A DNA stretch of 64,000 bases from Heligmosomoides polygyrus polygyrus (GCA_947396885.1 OX377201.1:7178934-7242933), one strand, 5' to 3'; shown: positions 52,935 through 63,409, counted from the first letter of the stretch. The notes: a model not told the origin generated them from the letters alone. Program-made: numbers and translations.

Positions 52935-53208
52935 ACTAGAGTTTAGCTCATGACGTTCAATTGGCACGGCGACGGACAGCGCCAAGCGGACTGGGTATCC
53001 GACCGCTACCATGCCCAGGTTCCTTCTGATCACCACTGCAACCACGTCTCTTCTATTTCAAGATGGCCAGACGAAGTGAGTAAACCAGACGAAGTGAGTA
53101 AAGCGGTTGAGTATACTGTATGCGTATTGTACAACAAAGTTACAGTCTCACTACACGGATCACTATAGCGGAGTGTGCTACCATAAAGACTGTCCAGCAA
53201 GCTCAACA

Positions 53209-54127
53209 ATGTCGCAGATTAGTGCGGAGCAGCAGCCAAACTTGCACCATGATGTAAGGATTTACGAGGCTTTTTTGAATACTAATAATACATACCTAGC
53301 TTGCTCTAGATGCGCGGTAGTGCAGTCGGAGAAGGCACGAGCTGTCGTTTGCACACGATTCCAGGTCCTTGATTCGGGTTTCTCGCCCAGGCCAGCAAGA
53401 TTTCTATGCATTCGAGGTCAATGAATTGGAATCAGATTTGATACTCCCCCACTCTAATACTTATTCCCATTGGCTAGCCTCTACAAGTCAATGTATGTAT
53501 AGGGCAAGTACGTTCATGTGCTTCTACGATTCTCGTAGAAGAGGCGTGCATGGCGCATCCCAAAGAGGATTTATAACGGCGTCCGTTATTCGTTATCTTT
53601 ACCTTATCTTTTACAAGCGAGACACGCCGTTGGACACGTCGTAGCACTTGTAAAGGATAAAAGACAACGTCAATTAACCTCTTTTGGAATGTGCCATGTA
53701 TTGCAATTCAACAGGGTGTCGTGGAGGCAAATTGAATGCGCATTTGGCATATACAATGACCTACCATGACCGGTCCATGGAGAAGTCAGTGTTTTATCCT
53801 TCCCATAGAAGGTATCATTCCGCTACTCAGGAGAAATGAAAAGCTGTAGTGGCCTGTGCGGAAAATCCGAACCCGTAGTGCTCGCGACAACCGGCGCATT
53901 ATCCGACTGCGCTACATTGCGCCCACAAATGCCGAGGTGGCCTAAAACTAGCCAAAGCATTAACTAAATAAACTCATTTTCTCTAGTATCACCATCACCG
54001 TCCAATGTTTTATGACTTCAGCCTTGCCGCTACATGGGATCTCAAGTTGGTCACTGCAGTGACGGCTGTTGCTACTACGACGAGTACAATTCACTCCAAG
54101 GTCATGTCTGCGCATCTTATCCAGCAG
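53209..54127 (+). CDS. Candidate two-exon fragment of a small Cys-rich protein
   Basis: Exon 53209-53253 (ATG, MSQISAEQQPNLHHD, donor GAT|GTAAGG) can join in phase 0 to 54022-54127 (acceptor GACTTCAG, donor CCAGCAG|GTAAGT), which reads PCRYMGSQVGHCSDGCCYYD and carries six Cys in total. A second frame of the same exon pair is also open (LAATWDLKLVTAV...), so the frame is undecided. A SINE with perfect 10-bp duplications sits 9 nt after the second donor. No family is recognised. Confidence 0.3.
53312..53600 (+). mobile_element. tRNA-derived SINE copy 15, diverged
   Basis: Head GCGCGGTAGTGCAGTCGGAG, B-box GATTCGGGTTTCTCGCC, tail CGTCCGTTATTCGTTATC. It lies between the two candidate Cys-rich exons. 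Confidence 0.65.
53650..53922 (-). mobile_element. tRNA-derived SINE copy 16, diverged
   Basis: AAAGGATAAAAGACAACGTC tail to CGACTGCGCTACATTGCGCC head. Confidence 0.65.
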
Positions 54128-54145
54128 GTAAGTGGAACAAAACGA

Positions 54146-54451
54146 TAAAAGGATAAAGGATAAAGGATAAAGGACGGCGTTATTCAATCCCCTTTGGGAT
54201 GCGCAACGCATTCTACTTCTACGGGATGTCGCGGAGGCGAGTTGCATGCGTATTTGGCCATACAATGAATTGCGGTGGCCAGCCAATGAACAAGTCAGCG
54301 CTTCATCCTTCCCAGACAAGTCTGGTACCAATTCACCGACCCCGGAGGGATGGAAGGCTTGGTTGGCCTGGGCGGGAAATCCAAATCAGGAACCTGGTAT
54401 CGGGTGCACGCGGCAGTCGGCTCCTCCTCCAACTGCGCTCCACGCGCCCTA
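54146..54451 (-). mobile_element. tRNA-derived SINE copy 17 with perfect 10-bp duplication
   Basis: Three to four GGATAAA tail units, full body and head. AACAAAACGA is duplicated at 54136-54145 and 54452-54461. Confidence 0.9.
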
Positions 54452-54529
54452 AACAAAACGAATCTATGCAAAAATGTCGGCACAGTTCTGTAGAAGATGT
54501 AATCCAGTAGGAATAACTAGTGGTAAGTA

Positions 54530-54818
54530 CGACTGTAGTGCAGTCGGAGGAGGTGCCAGCTGTCGCGTGCAATCGATACCAGGTTTCTGGTTCGGATTCC
54601 CCCCAGGACTACCAAGCTTCCATCTCTCCGTGGTCAGAGAATTGGTACCGCACTTGTCTGGAAGAGATAAAGAGCTGAGCTTTTCATAGGCAGGGCACTG
54701 AAAGTCGTTGTATGGACAATTATGCATTCAAACCAGCTCCACGATATCCTGTAGAAGTGGAATGCGTAGCGCATCCCAGAAGGAATTGAGTAACGTCGTC
54801 CTTTATCCTTTACCCTTT
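54530..54818 (+). mobile_element. tRNA-derived SINE copy 18
   Basis: TGTAGTGCAGTCGGAGGAGG head, GGTTCGGATTCCCC B-box region, tail CTTTATCCTTTACCC. Confidence 0.8.
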
Positions 54819-55072
54819 AAGCACGTCCACCGTGGCCAAAGGAAAAAAAAGGACATCAATCGAAGCGTTTAACCTCTTGCATACTTAATAGGCACCTAAT
54901 AGTAAGTATTAAGTATTTTAATAAAATTAGGTGACCTCATTAGTAAACATTTTTCAATTGTACAGAATTATGCCTATTCTTAAATCTAGGCTTTCTGCAA
55001 ATGTCAAGGTTTTAGCAACTGTTATTAAAAGTACTTGCTTCTTATCTAACACCACCGACTATCTTTCCCCAT

Positions 55073-55590
55073 GGGCCGGATTGATCAACGACTTACAGAG
55101 ATTTGACAGAGAAATTAGGCCTTCTTTAGTGTGCGCACGACGGGCGACGCGATGCCATGTGTAGTGGCCAAATTGATCAGTCGCGTCGCTCGATCAATTT
55201 GGCCTCATTGCGTGGCCATCGCAACGTTGCGCCACGACGAAGTATAAACGGGGCCTAACCAGGATACGACCATCGTGCCGCTCCGGCGCAAGTGTAAACT
55301 AGGGCTTATGGTAAGCCCTAGTTTACACTTGCGCCGCTGCGCGGAGCGGCACGATGGTCGGGATGGATATCGACCTGGCGGCGCGAAAAATCGATATCTA
55401 TGGCGATCGTGGTGCCGCGTCGCGTAGCGGCGCAAGTATAAACTAGGGCTAAGGGGTACGGTGCAAAAACCTGATAACGCCAACATTTAACCATATCGCT
55501 TGTTGATAAGTTAATTAGCGTTTTTTTTCAGGAGTTTCCGCTGTAATTTCTCTGTCAAATCTCTGTAAGTTGTTGATGAATCCGACCCCT
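55073..55590. mobile_element. GATTCATCAACGACTTA foldback enlarged by nested palindromes
   Basis: Outer ends GGGCCGGATTGATCAACGAC and GTTGTTGATGAATCCGACCC. Inside lie a TTTAGTGTGCG-type palindrome (about 55127-55256) and two AGCCCTAGTTTACACTTGCG palindromes (55260-55452). Confidence 0.65.
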
Positions 55591-56130
55591 GGTCGGCAAC
55601 TGCAGCACTCCTATTGTGAAGTCGCCAAATTTCTGACGATTCCTAGCTGATTATCCTATATAATGGTGTCGACTAGGACACTCCAAGGTCAACAATGGTG
55701 AACGTGGGATTAGTGCAGTTGCGCTACACTTAAAAAACGCCTTCAGTTTAATGACCGCTTGTAACGACTGCAGCTATGGATCAATCCTAGTCGGGAGGGA
55801 CAAACGTAAAGTGTCCATTACGTGCGTAAAAGAAAGCGCTCGCATTACAGCAGCTTAAGGTCTCGTAGAAATCTAAGCAGAGCATTGGGGACGCAAATCA
55901 CTACATGCACCCCTCCGATTAGGATAGACCCCAGCAGTAAAATGGAACACCATTTTACTGCTCACTATTCAATCGTGCACACCTCACTATTCAATCGTGC
56001 ACGTTTCGTAGCATTGTGTAGTGTGCGCTTTCTTCCTTTAATGTTACTCTGTACAAGAATGACATGAAAGCTAATTGTCAAAAACGTTTATGAATAGCGC
56101 TTGACGTTGTTGGATCATTTTGTTTTCCAA

Positions 56131-56176
56131 TAAAATAAAATAAAATAAAATAAAATAAAATAAAATAAAATAAAAT
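56131..56176 (+). repeat. (TAAAA)n microsatellite
   Basis: Nine TAAAA units in a row, 60 bp upstream of a SINE copy on the minus strand. Confidence 0.9.
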
Positions 56177-56235
56177 CATTGTGTGTGCTCAAGTATACGT
56201 AACCATAAGTAACCCCATCATAAATAAATAGATAA

Positions 56236-56526
56236 GGAATGAAAGGACAAAGGAAAACATTATTCAATCAATTTTTGGGATGCGCCATGCATTGCACTTC
56301 TACGGGATGTAGTGGATGCAATCTGAATGCGTATTTGGCCTATACCATGACCTGGCCAACCGAAGTGCGAGTTAGAAGTTTATCCTTTCGAGACAAGTCT
56401 GGCACCCCTCATCAACCACGGAGGAATGGAAGGCTTGCTTAGCCTGGGCGGGAATATAGAACCAAGAACGTGGAATTGCGTGCACGTTACAGTAGATGCT
56501 TCTTCCGGGAGCACTGCTCCACGCCC
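56236..56526 (-). mobile_element. tRNA-derived SINE copy 19
   Basis: GAAAGGACAAAGGAAAACAT tail side to GGGAGCACTGCTCCACGCCC head; an (AAAT)n run follows at 56527-56563. Confidence 0.7.
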
Positions 56527-56528
56527 AA

Positions 56529-56559
<31 letters not shown>

Positions 56560-56563
56560 ATAT
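56527..56563 (+). repeat. (AAAT)n microsatellite
   Basis: About nine AAAT units directly after the SINE head and just before the upstream ORFs of the bZIP gene. Confidence 0.9.
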
Positions 56564-56570
56564 ACACGAT

Positions 56571-56594
56571 ATGAGTAAGGTGACAACGTACTAG
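56571..56594 (+). CDS. Possible uORF1 (7 codons) upstream of the bZIP gene
   Basis: ATG to TAG encodes MSKVTTY. It starts just after an (AAAT)n tract bordering a SINE copy, so it is unknown whether the transcript begins this far upstream. Confidence 0.25.
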   Translation: MSKVTTY

Positions 56595-56691
56595 AGGTGA
56601 GGAGCGCCCATCTTTGAGACTTGAGAATTTCGAGAAATGCTCTGAAGCAATTACTACTGCTCAACACGAGACGTCGGTGACACGTGACGCA

Positions 56692-56781
56692 ATGGGCGAT
56701 GAGGTTGAGTCATCCGTACGCCGCGTTGTGCAATCTTACCGCGCCTCCATCGAGAAGTTGCAAAGGAGATGCCCTTTATAA
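56692..56781 (+). CDS. Possible uORF2 (29 codons) upstream of the bZIP gene
   Basis: The frame runs from MGDEVESSVRRVV to CPL and stops 30 nt before the bZIP ATG at 56812. The frame is also open upstream to 56578 (ENFEKCSEAITTAQ...), so it could instead be part of another exon. Regulatory uORFs are well known for ATF4-type mRNAs. If the leader is trans-spliced at the GGGCAG ending at 56790, this uORF would be excluded. Confidence 0.35.
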   Translation: MGDEVESSVRRVVQSYRASIEKLQRRCPL

Positions 56782-56811
56782 CACGGGCAGCTGGTAAAGG
56801 GACCCTCAGCC

Positions 56812-59800
56812 ATGACGCTCCTGCCGATGCTCGTGTTCCATCCCAACATTTCAGCCGTGCGCCCTTCGAATCCAGTTGTGACCTGTGATGTCGAGGTGAA
56901 CGGCAGCCCGACGGCGGCTAAGAAGAGAAGGTGAGGAGGCTCAGAACTAGTTGCCCAGTAGAAGACGATGCGTAAAGTCACAGCTTGGACGTTAATATTC
57001 GGAAACTGGACAGGTTAAGGGTACAGGGTGAGGATTTGCGGTGCATGGAGTAGTGGAAAATAGCTATCAAAACTCTAGCGCTAGGCGGGACTCGAACCCG
57101 TATCCTCTGATTACCGAAACAACACCGGTGCTTCAGTGACCTAAACCAGCAATCATGTAAAGTCATAGAAGAATAAGGCGTGACGTATCTATTGCTCCTT
57201 CTTTATTCCAAATAAGGAGCACTAATTCAAGTCAGCTTCTTTAAGGCTTAAGTGGCCGATAGGAGGTGTAGATGTTGCGTCCGATCAAAAAGCGCCGGTC
57301 ATGTAATGGAGTAGAACATTCTCTCCCGGTTAGCAGGACGCACGGGTTCGAGTCCCGCCCTGCGCTAGAGTTTTGAAGGCAACAAGGCATCATTGTAAGA
57401 TGGTCTGCTTTAGTATTGAAGGTTTTTTCAGTTTTTTAGGAAATTAAATAGGTGAGTTATCCTACAGGTATCCGGACTATAGTTAGGGTTTAAGGTAATT
57501 AAGTTTTAGGGTAGTTAAGGGTATTGGTTAAGGTTAACAAATCCGCTTATAGGATACGCCACACATCCTTCATCTCCGCGATATCGTGGAGTTGCGCATC
57601 ACGCGATTATATTGACCGGCAGAGTTCACAACAAATAAACAATATCGATCGGATGGTTGTTAGATTTGATCGATGCTTGCCTAGACTGGACTTGGAGTAG
57701 GATAAAGGATAAAGGACGGCTTTACTCAATTCCTTTTGGGATGCGCCAGCGCATTCTGCTTCTACGGGCTGTCGTGGAGGCGACATGAATGCGTATTTGG
57801 CCATACAATGACTTGCGATGGCCAGCCGATGAACAAGTCAGCGCTTTATCCTTACCAGACACGTCTGGTACCAATTCACCGACCCCGGAGCAATGGAAGG
57901 CTTGGTTGGCCTGGGCGAAAAATCCGAATCAGGAACCTGGTATCGGGTGCACGCGACAGTCGCGCCTCCTCCGACTGCGCTACACGCGCCTCTGGAGTAG
58001 GAATCACATAAATATGATGGTCGATGATCTAGCTTGACAACAAGTGAAAATGTCGATCGAAAAGCTATTATCGATCAATTTTTAACGACTTTAGCCAAGA
58101 GTTTGCCGTTGGAAGTGCGAGTCGCCTGAATAAGAGTGAACCTAAATGGCGTTAAGAAAAATGGTTCTGATTAGGAAACAGACCCGTGTGCGTACAAAGA
58201 ACTCAGGATGCGGTTTATTTTCAACACCTGCGTCGAATTTGCCACATCCCAGAGTTCATTTCCTTGGTCAGGCTCAACGTCACTGGAAAGAAACTTCTGA
58301 CGCGTAGCTCTAGCCAGTGATCAGTTCCTGCTCTACGTTGGATTGGCTTCTGATTTATGAAAAAAATAAAAAAGTAAAAAAAAACGAGAGAAAGTTAGCT
58401 CATTAGTTCCCCCTTCCCACTCACCTGTTCTGCTTACCATTTCCTAAAGAATGAGCCGTACAATTTCATACTTCAGATTGGAAAAACATGCTCTTGCTCA
58501 GCTAGTCTCTTCAGGTACGATTTCTTCGATGCTGTGGAGGAACATGAAGAGTTTAAAAGAGATCCATGCAAAAAATGTTGCGTAAGGTGGGTTACTTTAG
58601 TCCGATGTGCTATATGTATGCTACATTCCATAGCAACTAGGCATTTGTTATAGCAAAACAACTGATCAAAATGTTCCAGGTGTTATTATTTCTTTTAATG
58701 TTAAAATTTTAATTTTATTAGTCCTTCTTTGATTTTTAAAGGCTACGGTTATATGACATGATGTCCGTACTTATACAATAACCTGAACAAGTTACTGCTA
58801 AGACCGACTTACAGGCAGACCGATGGTAGCGACATTACGCTCAACTTGGAAGACCTTGTCGACATAGTCCTACTGGCTGCGAATAACTCCGCCAGTGCTA
58901 TCGAAGAGATACCAAGCCAGACTCCATCACGGCAACGTAAGAGTGTTTATATTGAGAAAGCAACCCCTCTTTTTCATCATTTACAGAGGATCTATTCTAG
59001 GTATTATCCAAGTTTTTAGGCGCGTGGAGCGCAGTCGGAGGAGGCGCCGTTCCTGGTTCGGATTTCCCGCCCAGGCCAACCAGGCCTTCCATTGCTCCGG
59101 GGTCGGTGGATTGGTATCAGACTTGTCTGGGAAGGACAAAGCGCTGACTTTTCAGCGGCTTGCCACCGCAAGTCATTGTATGGCCAAATACGCATTCAAA
59201 TTGCCTCCACGACATCCCGTAGAAGTAGAATGCGTGGCGCATCCCAAAGAGGATTGAATAACGCCGTCCTTTACCCTTTATCCTTTATCCAAGTTTTTCT
59301 AGCTGCACTTGTGAAAATTTTCTGGCATCAGCTATGATATTTCTAAAAATAACCGCGTCATGTAGTGACACGGACAAGTCGTTAATATGGCCTACATGGG
59401 GAAGCAGGAACTGGCCCGACTATTGACCCATCGAACTGACATTCCGGAGGGCATGGAGCGCGCACAGGCCAATCACCTACGAGCCCGCGAGAGAGAGCAC
59501 GTAGGTAGTGGACAGACGGTGCATGATTGGCTAGCGCGTGTCCGCCCTCCCGTAGAGGCCATATTAACGACTTGTACTTACATAGCTCTTGCACCCATGG
59601 CTTGTCATTAGGAGGGCGATCCTTGTGTAAGTATGAAGGATAAACTGATAAAGGACGGCGTCACTCAATCCATTTTGAGATGCGCCACGCATTCTTCTTC
59701 TACGGGATGTCGTGGAGGCGATTTGAATGCGTATTTGGCCATACAATGACTTGCGGTAGCCAGCCGATGAACAAGTCAGCGCTTTATCCTTCTCAGATAA

Positions 59801-60261
59801 GTTTGGTACAAATTTATCGAGCCCGGAGGGGTGGAAGGCTTGATTGGCCTGGGCGGGAAATCTGAACCAAGAACCTGGTAGCGGGTGGACCCGATAGCCG
59901 GCACCATCTTCGACTGCGCTACACGCGCCCTGCATAGGCATAGTCTCACAGAACCACATATTTTCTGTTCAGGAAGACCGGATACGCGAGAAAACAACAA
60001 GAGAGCTTCATGTCGCTATCGAGAGAAACAAAAGGAAAAGTAAGTGCTAATACCGCTTCGAAGAAATGAAAGCCCACTATTCAAATGGTAAATTAATTGA
60101 AGTTTAGGTTGCGAAACCTGAAGAAGGAATGCACCGAGTTGGAGGAGACCAACGTCATGCTCAAAAAATTCGTTGCTAATCTCGAAACTGAGGTGGCCGA
60201 GTACAGAATGAAGATTGCTGCGCTCCTCAAGTCTGCTCAGTCGAATTCGGGGCATGTGTAA
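56812..60261 (+). CDS. ATF4/ATF5-type bZIP transcription factor
   Basis: Five exons, 56812-56930, 58477-58581, 58815-58936, 59973-60039 and 60108-60261, join in phase to give 188 residues plus TAA. Residues about 121-138 form a bZIP basic region containing NNKRASCRYREKQK, which has the N-K-x-A-[AS]-x-R-Y-R-x-K pattern of ATF4-like proteins. The zipper follows with strict heptads at L142, L149, L156, L163, Y170 and L177. An acidic-hydrophobic stretch (LNLEDLVDIVLLAA, about 84-97) may serve activation. ATF4-class factors drive amino-acid and stress-response genes in the nucleus. The exon 3 acceptor is a tandem CAG-GCAG; using the second acceptor would shift the exon 2 frame to IGKTCSCSAS..., which is also open, so exon 2 frame is the least certain part. 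The start is the first ATG in the open frame after 56788. Introns contain SINE copies at 57.7, 59.0 and 59.6 kb. Confidence 0.75.
57077..57148 (-). tRNA. tRNA-like sequence or pseudogene (minus)
   Basis: The minus strand has a perfect T-arm (CGGGTTCGAGTCCCG) and an A-box-like TAGGTCACTGAAGCA at normal spacing. The acceptor stem is poor and the CCA-side flank GCGCTAGAGTTTTGA is shared with the copy at 57293, so it is more likely tRNA-derived than a functional tRNA. Confidence 0.4.
57293..57368 (+). tRNA. tRNA-like sequence or pseudogene (plus)
   Basis: A perfect T-arm (CGGGTTCGAGTCCCG) and five acceptor pairs AGCGC/GCGCT. The D-arm lacks a clean A-box and the anticodon stem (TCC/GGA) is weak. 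It lies in bZIP intron 1, opposite in orientation to the copy at 57077-57148. Confidence 0.4.
57703..57992 (-). mobile_element. tRNA-derived SINE copy 20 with perfect 10-bp duplication
   Basis: Near-consensus. TGGAGTAGGA is duplicated at 57693-57702 and 57993-58002. It lies in bZIP intron 1. Confidence 0.9.
59018..59284 (+). mobile_element. tRNA-derived SINE copy 21 with 14-bp duplication
   Basis: The head has a deletion of about 25 bp between the A- and B-boxes. TTATCCAAGTTTTT is duplicated at 59004-59017 and 59285-59298. It lies in bZIP intron 3. Confidence 0.9.
59636..59932 (-). mobile_element. tRNA-derived SINE copy 22
   Basis: GATAAACTGATAAAGGACGG tail side to CGACTGCGCTACACGCGCCC head; no clear duplication. 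It lies in bZIP intron 3. Confidence 0.85.
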
Positions 60262-60492
60262 ACACTCTCGTGACAAAATGTACATATTTTGATGATAATG
60301 TAGAAGTGTCTTCATATCTGAGTCGTTAGTAATATCATTTATTGGTTGCTGGTTTAGTGATTTGATTATTACTGGATAGAACTTCAGCCTAGAATGCAAT
60401 AGCCTCGTGGGACTGAAAGTCGTTGAATAGTTCATCGGTTTTGATTACCTGCTGTGGGGTCGGTCCAGTAGCCATTAAATGCGCGTCGTCTT

Positions 60493-60660
60493 GGGGCCGG
60501 ATCATCATCGATTTACAGCAATTTAGCAGAGAAAATTACAGCCGAAATCCCTGATAGCGCGGCTTATCAAGTGATATGGTGAGCGATAAGCCGCGTTATC
60601 TGAGTTTTCCGTTGTGAATTCTCTGTCAAAGTTGTGTAAGTCGTTGATGAATCCGACCGC
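60493..60660. mobile_element. GATTCATCAACGACTTA foldback copy
   Basis: Ends GGGGCCGGATCATCATCGAT and GTCGTTGATGAATCCGACC; interior GCGGCTTATCAAGTGATATG as in the other copies. Confidence 0.75.
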
Positions 60661-60904
60661 TGGTCTTACATGGATATTTTCGGCGAAACTCAGTTCTATG
60701 GACCTATAGTGTTTGGTAAATCTGCAATAACGTTGTTTAGTAAATCGTTTTTTCTTGTTATGAATCTAGTCCCTTGTCTATTGCATTTAAGTTGCCAAAA
60801 AGAAAATTCCTTGGCTGATTCTTCTCACGTTGGCCGCGTTACGAACATCCTGCGATCGAAAATTTTTCGCCGACGTGCGGTCGGACAAGAAGGCAGGTCA
60901 GCTC

Positions 60905-62660
60905 CAGGGTCAAGCGTGGGGTTCGATTTTTGCCAAAATTTACGACCACCCCCCCCTTCCCAGAGTGGATCTGGTATGACCCGCCTTTGTGTAGACCACC
61001 GTTTTATTCCTATCCGCACCGAATTCTTTAAAATTTTTATGCGATTTTTGTACCGTTTCATAGGTCCTTCTTTCCAGGTACAGTATCGACTGTGTCAGAT
61101 CAGTTCAAGAAAAAGTGCTACTGAATAACTGTTTGATTTAGTAAGTTGTTAGAAAAAACGCTGATAAAGGTTTTGTGTATGTAACCTTTTGATAATAATA
61201 TTTTGTTTGTTTACTGTTGAAAATAAAGCACTTTTGAGAGTACTTGTCGAATTATTCACAACGAGTTCATCTTTTCAGGCTTTCCGAGCATATCGTAGAC
61301 ACGGCCCATTTTTGTACCTGAAGGAGCGACATCTGCATTCGAAATTGTATTCTATACAATGCCGAGTGTTAATTGCTAAAGCTGACTTAAGTGCTTTTCC
61401 TACAAGATTTTTGGAAGCGCTCTTCGGAGCGATGACGGAATGGGAACCGGAGAATGGACTTGTCACGGAAGTAATTTTCTCTCTTCTGCAAGAAACAGCG
61501 TCAGAGTTGTGCCCAATAAAATTTTATTCCCAGTTTGATACACGGCAATAAAACCTGTTTTTTTTTTGAAACGATCCTCTGTATGAAGAGTCGCTCCGAT
61601 TTGTATGATTTGCCGAAAATTTTCGACACCGTTAATTACATGGAGGCCGCTATTTTTACAGCCTGCTTTTTAAAGCGTAGAACCCACACTTCTTATTGTT
61701 TTAAAAGCTCTGTAAATTTTTCAGAGATGTCGCACAAACCCCGAAATTGGTAGATTACGTGGAGCCGTTGCGTTCGCCAATATCATCGATCGCCACTGAA
61801 GGTGGCCTTCTCGCGGAAAAATTTCCTATCTTCTGAAGGAATGAACACACGAGAGTGAAATTGTGCTTCATGGATTTTTAAGTCATGAGTGTTACACAGT
61901 AAAAAGCTGAACTTTTTCGCAGCGATCTCCGATATGATAAGGGCGTATCGTATTTAAAATTTTCGCTTTACAAGAAAAATTAATTTTTATCTGAAGCAGG
62001 TCACGCATGCAGTAAAAAACTTGCCACAAAAAGTTTCAAGTTTTGTTCAATGCACAGTGTGAAAATCATGGTTTTTGAAAGGAATAGATTGGATCGACCC
62101 GTGGTCGATATGCCACCGACGTCGTAGGATGGAGGCCTTAGATTTTTGTACGAAAAAAATTGAAGAGATTTTGTATAAATAATTATATTCCGGTAAGACT
62201 TTCGAATTTTAAAAGAGTTAATAGCCTTTTGAAAACTAGAGCAAAAGCGCTTTCGAACCATGTAGGAATTAGTTTTCAACAGGGAGGTCATTATAGGGGG
62301 CGGTGGGAATTCGATTTTTGGCACGTATTTCTGCATGCATTGGGCGCGTGTAGCGCAGTCGGAGGAGGCGCGACTGTCGCGTGCACCCGATACCAAGTTC
62401 CTGGTTCGGATTTCCCGCCCAGGCCAACCAAGCCTTCCATCCCTCCGGGGTCGGTGAATTGGTACCATACTTGTCTGGGAAGGATAAAGCGCTGACTTGT
62501 TCATCGGCTGGCCACCGCAAGTCATTGTATGGCCAAATACGCATTCATGTCGCCTCCACGACATCCCGTAGAAGTAGAATGCGCTGGCGCATCCCAAAAA
62601 GGATTGAGTAACGCCGTCCTTTATCCTTTATTTCTGCATGGACCAGAAGGCTAAGGCTTC
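60905..62660 (+). repeat. Third copy of the internal repeat of the 4.2-kb composite element
   Basis: CAGGGTCAAGCGTGGGGTTC through TTTTTGGCACGTATTTCTGC parallels 41455-43060 in the same order (TGTGTAGACCACCGTTTTA, GTTAGAAAAAACGCTGATAA, GAATTTTTCAGAG words). It is not flanked by the mariner-like ends here, so it is a repeat in its own right. A SINE splits its right end at 62338. Confidence 0.7.
62338..62628 (+). mobile_element. tRNA-derived SINE copy 23, near-consensus, perfect 12-bp duplication
   Basis: GGGCGCGTGTAGCGCAGTCG head, tail TTTATCCTTTA. TATTTCTGCATG is duplicated at 62326-62337 and 62629-62640. It is inserted in the repeat copy at 60905-62660. Confidence 0.93.
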
Positions 62661-63281
62661 GTGAAAAGAAAAAAAATCATCGTCTCATCGAACTCGGGGC
62701 TGCGCAGGCGCGACGGCTACACGCCGCTGTCAGAAAACCGATGTTATCGGAATTGTGCAACGTTGAAACCATTTAAATGAGGTGTCGATCTGATGCTTTC
62801 CAGCAGCGGGAATCATAATATGGGTCAGTTTCAACATGTCGTCCGTAAGCTGGGATAGGATCTTTTACAACTATACTTGTAAGGTGTGAATATTGCAGTT
62901 CACTAGGTTGAGAGAAAAAAGACAAAATGGACAAAAGGGTAATTGGCGGGTGCGGGGTTGTTTCATTTACTTGTGATTATCACATGAAAATTTTCGAAGG
63001 AAGATAAGACTTGTTGATACGGATGGATGAACATGCACTCGACTTCCTCAAATCATATCATAGCGAGACAGCAATTGTTTGCATTACTCTTCAACCAAGT
63101 TTCATGGATGTGGTGCTTTCCGGTTAGCTTCGAACATGGAGCGATTGGTCACAATACCTGTGCTCCTTGTTGTACTTCTTAGGGATCTATTAAATGGTTG
63201 CAACTACAAAGTGGGTTAGCGTCTTGATTTCTGTTTTCGTCTGTATTATTGAAGTATCGACAAAAACCGTTATTAGTACAG

Positions 63282-63409
63282 CCGCCTTCTGATAATGATG
63301 TTTTCTTCGGAACTGTTGAGTATGGAGAAGACCAACGTCAGAAGAGAGAAGCTGCTCAATGGGACTGGATTCGGATAGAAATTGCATATGATCCGACAAC
63401 TGTGAACAG
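63282..63409 (+). CDS. Unassigned internal exon
   Basis: An exon-like block runs from acceptor TTAGTACAG to donor AACAG|GTATTA, 128 nt, with 42 codons open in one frame (PPSDNDVFFGTVEYGEDQ..., ending IAYDPTTVN plus a split codon). The composition (charged, aromatic, no stops) looks coding. It lies downstream of the bZIP gene and would belong to a gene extending past the window. No family is recognised. Confidence 0.4.

Noticed and set aside
57293..57368. Functional tRNA gene
   Set aside because: The T-arm is perfect but the D-arm and anticodon stem are poor, and a second copy shares non-tRNA flanking sequence.
62001..62597. Long minus-strand frame (198 codons) and similar frames at 52629, 54199, 57736 and 59680 that share a GMSWRRHECVFGHTMTCGGQ-like peptide
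   Set aside because: The shared peptide is the reverse-strand reading of the SINE body. It ends at SINE borders and has no start or splice context of its own.
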